Shown: in pieces, positions 56,749 to 64,000 of the stretch | Layout of the letters: the number at the start of each line of letters is the position of its first letter | Numbering within the stretch: the first letter of the stretch is position 1 | Assembly (NCBI RefSeq): GCF_026151205.1 | Contig: NC_087077.1 | Span: forward strand, 20,853,510-20,917,509 | Direction: 5' to 3' | Length of the DNA: 64,000 nt | Source of the DNA: Bolinopsis microptera | Taxonomy: Eukaryota; Ctenophora; Tentaculata; Lobata; Bolinopsidae | Program-made: the position numbers and the translations under genes | The notes under the pieces: model-generated | Databases searched by the model: none | What the model saw: the letters and a program-made list of their open reading frames with translations, nothing else | What the model was told of the DNA's origin: nothing

Positions 56749-59700
56749 TTAAAACTTCCCAGTGGAATAAAGATTTATAAAACGTTTCTTTGCCACAAAA
56801 GGATGAAACCAAAGATATTCATTATGTGTCTCCTTATTGCTTAAATAACTGGGTCCTTCAATTTTCCCTAAAACTTCGTTCGAAACATTCCAAAAATAAA
56901 AATCATTTACACTGTTTTTAGAAATCATTTCTTTCTTAAATCCTTCCAACCTAACTTTAAAGCTTAAAACTGTCGAGCAGTTCTTGACATCTGAAGGGAG
57001 TTTGTTCCAGTAAGGAATGACTCGCTCCGGAAGAAAAGAAGACTGGAGATTCTTGACTTTAGTTACACTCTTACTACACCTATTGGTTGAAACTAGATTA
57101 AGACCAGATCTGCTCATTCTGAACAAACCCGATCCATATTCAGTCAAACCACTAGTTACTTTAAAAGCTTCAATAAGGTCCCCACGTATTCGCCGCTCTG
57201 CCAGCGTTGTCAAATTGAGGATATCCAATCTACGGCTGTATGGAAGAGTACCCACCTCATCAATAAGACGGGTAAACCGCCTCTGGACGCTCTCGAGCTC
57301 CAAAACAGTCCCCCAACTTCCATGAGCCGCAACTGGATTCCACAATTGGACACAATACTCAAGATGAGGTCTTATCAAAGCTTTATAAATAGCTATCATT
57401 ACAACTTTTTCTCTAATAACTAAGTTCCTCACAATCCAGCAGATCATACGATTTGCTTTAGAAATACATGCTTTTATCTGTTCATTCCAAAGCAAGGAGC
57501 TATGGGTAATAACCCCCAAATCTTTTTCCTGTGCAGATACTTCTAGTTCTACTCCATTTACAATATAATTCGAGTTAGGATTATTATTCAGATTAATATG
57601 GACTACTTTACACTTGGCAGGATTGAAGTTTAAGTGCCAAATACTCTCCCAAATTTCGAGTTCTAAAATATCATCAGATACACTTTTATGGTTAGCTGCA
57701 TTACAAACTAACTTGAGATCATCTGCAAATAATTTAATCTTATTTTTAACATTGTCAGGTAAATCGTTTATATAAAGAATAAATAACAAAGGACCTAATA
57801 CTGACCCCTGGGGAACACCAGATAATACGTGTTTCACCTCAGACCATTGTCCTCCTACACAAACCCTCATGGTTCTGTCTGTCAGAAAGTCTTTTATAAC
57901 ATCTAAAACTTTTCCCTTGACCCCAAACCCCTCCAATTTAGATAGAAGTCTAAAGTGGGGGACTGTATCGAAAGCCTTACTAAAATCAAAATACAAAAGA
58001 TCAACAGGAGCACCTTCGTCTAAAATATCAAGAATATTATCAAATGTCTCTAAGAGATTAGATAGACAAGATTTACCCTTCACAAATCCATGCTGATGCT
58101 TTGAAATTCGTTCTTCTAAAAATGTTAATAAATGTGCCCTCACCAACTTTTCATACACTTTTCACAAAATACAAGTTAATGAGACAGGTCTATAATTTAA
58201 GGGATCAGATTTAACACCCTTTTTAAACAATGCTACAACAGATGCTGTCTTCCAAATGTCAGGCAGGACTCCTGTTTCTGAACATTTAACAAATAATTTA
58301 GTAACAGCTTCAACAAACATTTCATCGTATGCTAAGGATTTCAACAACTTTGGATGAACGCCATCCGGACCAGAACTCTTAAAAACATTAAGCTTTAAAA
58401 GCTGCTTCTTGATATCAGAACTGCTAATTTCCATATCATCAATCACCTCTTTGTTATAACTCTCATTTTGGGGAAGAGGGCCAGGTGGTTCACGCACAAA
58501 CACAGAACTAAAGGCACTAGCAAGTACCTCAGCTGACTCAGATGAACTATCTGTGCGTGTACCATCTCCTCTATCCAAAGAAACAACACTTGATTTCACT
58601 TGACGTTTATTACGCAAATACGAGTAAAAAGATTTACAATTCTGTTTTAAATTAGCTGTAATCTTCTTTTCATAATTTACTTTAGCTTTAATCTCTGCCA
58701 CCTCAAAATTATGCTGCTTGCTATTTGCACAGCTCAAGTTAATATAAGAAGGATTAATATCAAATTCAGCCCATGCTCTGTCCTTGTTCTTCCTCATTCT
58801 TTTAAGTGCAGTTGTACTCCATGGCAACTTGACAGGTCTGTTGTCGAGATAAACCGAAGCAGCTGGGACAGCTGCAGCAACAGACTCCAATTTACTATGT
58901 AGTTCAACCCACATATCTTGAACATTATTTTTACAACTATAATCCCAGTCAATATTATTCATACTAAAGTTAAGTAACTCTTCTGAGGAAATCTTACCCC
59001 AAATAGGCTTTAAAATCTTTTGTTTGGGACTTTTGTTAGTATTGGGTGAAACAACCAGTTCGACAAGTATCCCAACATGATCACTTTTGCCAAGCGGAGA
59101 AACGATCTTACAACCGTTGACAAGAGCATCATTTGTATACAAAACCTGATCAAGAAGACTCTCCTGGAGAGTATCTTTCACAAGCCGTCTTCTGGTTGTT
59201 TCGTTAGTAAAGTACCACGTCAAACCACTGTCATTAAATAAATCAATATACTTTTGTTGAATCATTAAAACCTGATTCTTACTAGAAATACCACTATTTA
59301 CACTACCAGTTTCCCATGATACATTAGGTAGGTTAAAATCTCCTATGATAATGGTTTCAAAAACATTCTTTTCACTAGATATGTTCTTGATGCAAGATAA
59401 TAACATATTGTTCTGTTCTAAATTCAAAGAAGTAGACCTATAAATACAGCAAATACTAATCAATCCACCGGAGGTATTGACATTAATAGCTAAAGAGTCT
59501 GGTGCTCTTAAAAATGAGCTCACTAATGACGCATTACAACTGTTTTTAATATAAATAATAGAACCTCCACCTCCACTTATGTTGCTAGTGGAGTTATCGA
59601 TTTTAAAATCTCTGTCTTTTCTAAACATACTAAAACCTTCAATAAAAATTTCAGCATCTAAAATATCACTATTAAAATGAGTTTCTGTAATGCAGATTAC

Positions 59701-59787
59701 ATGAATAGATTTATAAACTGATAGAATACATTTTAGTTCATCAATTTTATTAAATAGTCCATTAGCATTAGTATAAAAAATATTCAT
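56749..59787 (-). pseudogene. LINE B ORF2, endonuclease-RT with a single nonsense codon
   Basis: The ATG at 59787 begins MNIFYTNANGLF. The endonuclease motifs CITETHF, GDFNLPNVSWE and SDHVGI, then the RT motifs NYRPVSLTC, YFDFSKAFDTV, GVPQGSVLGPLLF and FADDLKLV, are all present. The frame is open to 56749 except for TGA at 58164-58162. LINE A has TGC (cysteine) at that codon, so one base change breaks the protein at the start of the RT palm. Length is about 1,010 codons. A recent loss of activity is likely. Confidence 0.93.
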
Positions 59788-59816
59788 GGGCTGACTACAT
59801 TCTTTGTTACTGCTAT

Positions 59817-60788
59817 TTACTTCTTCTCCGCCTTCTTCTCTGTCTTTTTCTTCTCTGCTTCTTCCCGCCTCTTCTTCCTCTCTTCTCTGGCTAAAAAACG
59901 GATCTCTCGGTCTGCTCTGCAGAGATCCAGATTTATCCAGTATGATGACTCTTTCCAGCCCTTGCCATGGTTGGAATAATAGTTAACTGACTCCTGGTCA
60001 GCTGTCTGGATGATCAATGGCCGACAGGAGTCTGGCTTGTCTGAATCCACTTTACCTGCACGATGGCAACTGATAAAGTCACTTTTTTCAATCTTTAATG
60101 TCTCCTTGCAGAAATTCGAGTCCTCTTCCTGACGTAGCTTGGAGTTAGCTTTCTTGCTCTCTGGTACATTCAAAACACACAGATTGAGCTTCCTTAAATT
60201 CCGCTCATATGCATCAGTGTGCATCTTTGTCTGAACTTTACTGACAACACTTTGTGAAGCTTGCTGTATGCTCATTTCTTCAATAACTTTCTTTTGACTA
60301 TTTGCAGTCACATCTGCCCAGGATTTGAAAGCCTGGTTCACTATTTTTGTGATTTCTTTTGGTTTTTCAGATGAATCATTAGAAGAACTGGTATGACTCA
60401 CAGAATCTTCAACAATTCCTCTGATACACGGAGTTAGGGCCTCAAGTTCTTCTCTAATAACATTTCTCAGGGTCTTGGTTTCTTCGCTGTCTGGATTTGT
60501 GGACTGGCTCCTTGTGCCCTTGATGTGGGGGGAGATAAAGCAATTTTGGCAGCGCCAGTTAGTCAAGCGGTCACCTTCTTCCTGCGTTAATCCTGTAAGC
60601 CCAACACAGCAGTAGTGCCAGTACATTTCGCAAGTTGCACATGCCAAAGAAAACTCCTCCTCAATATATTTTCTACATTCACAGCTGCGATCTTCTTCGT
60701 CGTCAATTTCACCATTATCTGTTGTCCCACCGATCTTTTCTGGACTTCTCTTGACATTTCTGGATCGTGTACTCTTTCCGCGTGTCAT
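59817..60788 (-). CDS. LINE B ORF1 protein with PHD zinc finger
   Basis: 323 codons, intact from ATG 60788. Same plan as LINE A ORF1: PHD finger (CECRKY, CATCEMYWHYCC, WRCQNC), Ser-rich linker, LNLCVLNVPESKK, FISCHRAGKV and a lysine-rich tail. ORF2 starts 30 nt downstream, so a termination-reinitiation link is possible. The protein is likely an RNA-binding partner of ORF2; this is inferred from the family. Confidence 0.9.
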   Translation of the reverse strand: MTRGKSTRSRNVKRSPEKIGGTTDNGEIDDEEDRSCECRKYIEEEFSLACATCEMYWHYCCVGLTGLTQEEGDRLTNWRCQNCFISPHIKGTRSQSTNPDSEETKTLRNVIREELEALTPCIRGIVEDSVSHTSSSNDSSEKPKEITKIVNQAFKSWADVTANSQKKVIEEMSIQQASQSVVSKVQTKMHTDAYERNLRKLNLCVLNVPESKKANSKLRQEEDSNFCKETLKIEKSDFISCHRAGKVDSDKPDSCRPLIIQTADQESVNYYSNHGKGWKESSYWINLDLCRADREIRFLAREERKKRREEAEKKKTEKKAEKK

Positions 60789-60839
60789 ACCTCAAATTAT
60801 TTGTTATATAGTAGTGTTGAAAGTATTAAAAAATTAAAA

Positions 60840-61685
60840 GTATAACTCCACTTTTGACCTATTTGGCGGCCACTTATTAATTTCATAATCGCACCGGGTT
60901 TTTTTTCAGGGAGTGCGATTACAAAACTAATTGCACTGTTTTGAGTGACCGAAAACTTATTAGGTACGATTACCAAACTTGTTGCCGTGTTGGGTGGTAC
61001 AATAACATCTGATAATTGCTTGGAAATGTATTATAATGCATTTGATTGGCACTGTTTTATGCATATCATGAAACGTTTTTAGTTATATGAAACATAACCA
61101 CACTTATTACAAGATATGTCAGCTTTTTTACTAAGACTATAGAGGCATGTGTAACTTAATCCGTCACTAATTAAACCATATAATATAAGCTACAGTAATA
61201 AGCAGGGTTAAACTTGTGTGGTTAACGTAAGTGGTATGTATACCGTATAGCCCAATGACTAATGTCTGGGATCTTGTACAATTCATCAGTGGCCAGCTTT
61301 ATAAAGCTGAGCTTTTATTTTGGACAAAATAATTGTCCGCTTATAGTCTGGAAAGCAGCTGTGATAGGGTATGGGCAGGAGGAGCACTATGCGATCCCCA
61401 AGACGAAAGAACTGACCCCTTTTACAGAAAGAAACTTGTTGTTTTTAAATAATTTTATTTAACGATACTTATTTCATTATGTACCGATTTACAATGCGGC
61501 AAATATTACAGCTGCTCAAACAAATCAGATTCTTTAGATAAATAATACCGGGCTAATCATTAGTCCAAAATGGGAGCACGGGATGGCTAAACGAAAAACA
61601 AATAAATAAATACAAATAATGATTTTAGCATCTTAAAATTTTAACAGGTCTTTATAAAATATAAATATAAGAATATACGATTATC
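60840..61685. other. Spacer between LINE B and the receptor gene
   Basis: No golgin GRIP exon is recognised. A 66-codon plus-strand ORF at 61262-61462 has no visible family features. The remainder is AT-rich without repeats. Confidence 0.45.
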
Positions 61686-61689
61686 AAAG

Positions 61690-63126
61690 ATGTATTTTCT
61701 AAGATTATTATTTCCGTTTTCTCTTTTAAATTTCGCAGCAATGCTCCTTTACCTCCGGATAATAATTCTGATGATATACTGCACTACGTGTCTTTTCAGT
61801 TCTCTATCAACAGCATTAAGTAGAAGTACAGGTCCTACTGAACCTACTCCTGCTCCTAAACCGGCTACTCCTGCTCCTATAACGTCTCCTCAAATAACAT
61901 ATAAGTCTTTTCAAATAACATATAACTATAAGGTCCCTACAACAGAGCCTCGTCCTATTTCTACAACACTAACACTAGGAACAGAAACGCCAACTGAAGA
62001 ACTAACTAATGAAACAGTTAACCCTGACGTTCCTAAAAGTGTGCTGCTAAATCTTATTGCGAGCTGTAACAGTATCTTGGCAATTTTTGAAGACATATCT
62101 TGAACAGCATCATCGTATTTTACTACAAAAACAACAGAACCAATCTCCCATCTGTCCTATACTTCCGGAACGGACTTTGTGATATTATCAGTTCAATCGG
62201 ATTCTTGCTTCAAGTCCCTTCAGTTGTTTCTATTCTGAACAAAAGTACCCCGATAAGCCTGCCTTTTCTCAGTTACTCGATAACAACAGTTTCTGTTAGG
62301 ATGAGTGTCTTCATGAACTGTGTACTGGGTGTGGTCAGATGTATCAACATTCTCGACCCTTTCTACCGGGTAAACAGAAAGATAGTCACCCTCTCTACCT
62401 CCGTCTACTTAGTTGTCTGGACTGCAATAGCTACCCTTGATGTCTGGCTGTACTCAACAAAAGTTGGACTAAAGAATAAAGTCTATTTGATTAAGTCGAT
62501 GATTCTGAAAGCCGAACCAGGATTTTTCATTGCAAGTCTCACTGGACCAAAAGGAGCAAAGTCAACCTCACTTTCCCAAGGAGAAATTGTCTTGGTACAG
62601 TTCCTTACACCCATAGCTATTCCAGCTCTGCTTTGTTTCGTACTCATGATAGTCCAGATAGTTCATCTGAATAAAATGCAAATTGTGGGTAGACCTGAAC
62701 AAAATCCAGACGCCACAAATAAAGAGGTTTCAGGAAAAATGAAGAACAAAAAAAGAGTATTTAAGCAAAGTAGCAATGAAAAGGCAGCCACCACGATCCT
62801 GATTGTGACCACGATCTATGTACTGACCTCAATCATCTCTGTTGCTGCGTTGAAGTGCGTGGCTAGTGGTCTACAGAGACCATCTTGGAGGAGGAGACGA
62901 AAAGATGAAGAAACTCTCCTGGGTAGAGTTGGGTGTCATCTACTTCTCTACTTCTACTCTTCCTCTACTCTGCTCTACTCTGACGCCTCTAACTCTACTC
63001 ACCAGAAGTGATGTCATGCAGCTCTATCTACGAAATGCACTGAGGAAAATATCTGCGTCATGCAAAGTTTCGAGCAACAGAACTGAACTGGTTGAACTTC
63101 AAGGAATTGCCAAATGTAAACATTAA
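61690..63126 (+). pseudogene. Rhodopsin-type orphan GPCR with two compensating frameshifts
   Basis: ATG 61690 starts a hydrophobic signal-like segment, then a Thr/Pro-rich extracellular stretch (TGPTEPTPAPKPATPAP) with an NET sequon. TM1 starts at SVLLNLIASCNSILAIF. The frame meets TGA at 62101 and the receptor continues in the next frame: NGLCDIISSIGFLL (TM2), VRMSVFMNCVLGVVRCINIL followed by DPFYRVNRK (TM3 and its cytoplasmic end), STSVYLVVWTAIATLDVW (TM4), VQFLTPIAIPALLCFVLMIV (TM5), a basic loop, and AATTILIVTTIYVLTSII (TM6). Near 62870-62900 the original frame returns for TM7 (IYFSTSTLPLLCSTLTPL) and a C tail ending at 63126. The start and end frames agree. It resembles invertebrate orphan receptors. 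It is a pseudogene or carries two sequence errors; the ligand is unknown. Confidence 0.82.
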
Positions 63127-63129
63127 AGA

Positions 63130-64000
63130 AAATATTAACTGCTCTGTGTGAGCTGAATTAGACACGTGGATACTGGTGGGGAGGTGAGACACATGATAGT
63201 GATTCTGATTTCGATTGGTTGCAAAAACAAGCTGATTGACTAATGGTTGTTTAATTTTAGAAAAAGACATTTAGAATCTGATACTAAAGATCATGATCAT
63301 GATCAGCATTGTACGACCGATGCTGTTAAATACGTAGCGTTTTCAGAAAACGTACGCTTACGCAAACGTATTTGTCGCTAAAAAGTCACGTACTTTAATT
63401 TCAGTGAAGGTGGCCATGATCATGGCCCATGATATGCAGTTGCTCTCATAAATTCAAAACGCGAAATTCACCGGGAGTTATTAGAAGTTAAAATTACGTG
63501 GTTTTTAATATGCCTCAAAAAATTGAATCTGTTAGCGCCAGATAGAGGAAAGCCTTGACGATTTGACGTATTTCTCTCAGAAATAAAATACGCCGTATTT
63601 TGAGCCCTTTGTTTGACGTATTTAACAGCCATTTGTACAACATTGCTGTATCGGTTTTGAAATCAACCTGCTCAATGTTATACTTTAGTTTAAATATGAA
63701 TCAATTATATATAATGGTCGCACTTGATGTATTATTAATATCTATCCAATGTTTCAAATCGACTGTAAAGTGTAAAACCATCTATTTCTGCGAGGAATTC
63801 ATTCTCGCGATTTTTTTACGACTAAAAATCCGCGAAAATGTCGAGAATCCGCAAAAATTAGTAGTGCCCGCAAAATATCTGGTTTTACAGAAAGTTCAGA
63901 GCCCACTGATTTAAAAATAACTACAACTACTGCATGTTATTTTGAATACTGTAAATTAGAACAGCTCATCAGTAGCTAACTTATTTAAAAGTTTGGGACT
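63130..64000. other. Right edge, no supported gene; two short palindromes
   Basis: GATCATGATCATGATC at 63289-63304 and GGCCATGATCATGGCC at 63412-63427 are perfect 16-bp palindromes about 110 bp apart. No ORF with family features is present. Confidence 0.6.

Larger units (their letters stand above)
56569..60838 (-). mobile_element. LINE B: full-length CR1-group retrotransposon in a golgin-gene intron
   Basis: About 4.27 kb, same family as LINE A, with a (TTAC)n tail at 56590-56569 and a 5' end near 60838. It is inserted antisense downstream of the last recognised golgin-like exon. It has neither insertion found in LINE A and so acts as the reference empty copy. ORF1 is intact and ORF2 has one stop. 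Confidence 0.93.

Overview
The window is animal nuclear DNA: spliced genes with GT-AG introns, non-LTR retrotransposons, DNA-transposon remnants, a Helitron-like pair and many tandem repeats. The AT-rich sequence, an orphan rhodopsin-type receptor and CR1-group LINEs suggest an invertebrate, perhaps a cnidarian. That placement is an inference only; nothing in the sequence fixes the species.

Host genes. (1) A nucleoporin NUP155 gene is present in pieces. Thirteen clean exons from the start codon onward lie on the minus strand (36552 to 28198). Five further exons that continue the same reading frame lie on the plus strand (9323-11062). A degraded, indel-ridden copy of the middle exons lies on the plus strand at the left edge (1-3228). 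(2) An intronless SVOP/SV2-type MFS transporter (7300-5858, minus) has one in-frame TAA. (3) A long coiled-coil gene with a GCC185 (GCC2)-like N terminus (50023-56239, plus) has 14 recognisable exons, and its 3' end is not seen. (4) A seven-helix receptor (61690-63126, plus) carries two compensating frameshifts.

Layout. 1-3565: left arm of an inverted duplication. 3566-4135: short 63-bp minisatellite. 4153-5809: two non-autonomous elements with oligo-G/oligo-C ends. 5858-7300: transporter. 9323-11062: NUP155 3' exons. 11063-15540: no convincing gene. 15560-27868: 63-bp minisatellite holding two copies of a 5'-truncated LINE; the block repeats with a 6,424-bp period. 27868-33716: right arm of the inverted duplication, carrying a 2.17-kb foldback-like insertion absent from the left arm. 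Up to 36552: NUP155 5' exons. 38560-48125: LINE remnants and a full-length LINE (A) interrupted by a 2,035-bp TTAA element. 49155-49739: mariner-like end and tandem Helitron-like units. 50023-56239: golgin-like gene. 56569-60838: second LINE (B), same family as A. 61690-63126: receptor.

The most informative signals are natural filled/empty-site pairs, where one duplicate has an insertion and the other does not. They date and delimit several elements, including three sequence-unrelated elements built to one plan: G-run/C-run termini, a short inverted repeat, a directly repeated subterminal block and a 6-7 bp target duplication. The arrangement of NUP155 is either a real inversion/duplication or a fold-back misassembly through the minisatellite. 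The indel-dominated degradation of the left arm, in coding, intron and satellite sequence alike, favours unpolished long-read sequence there.
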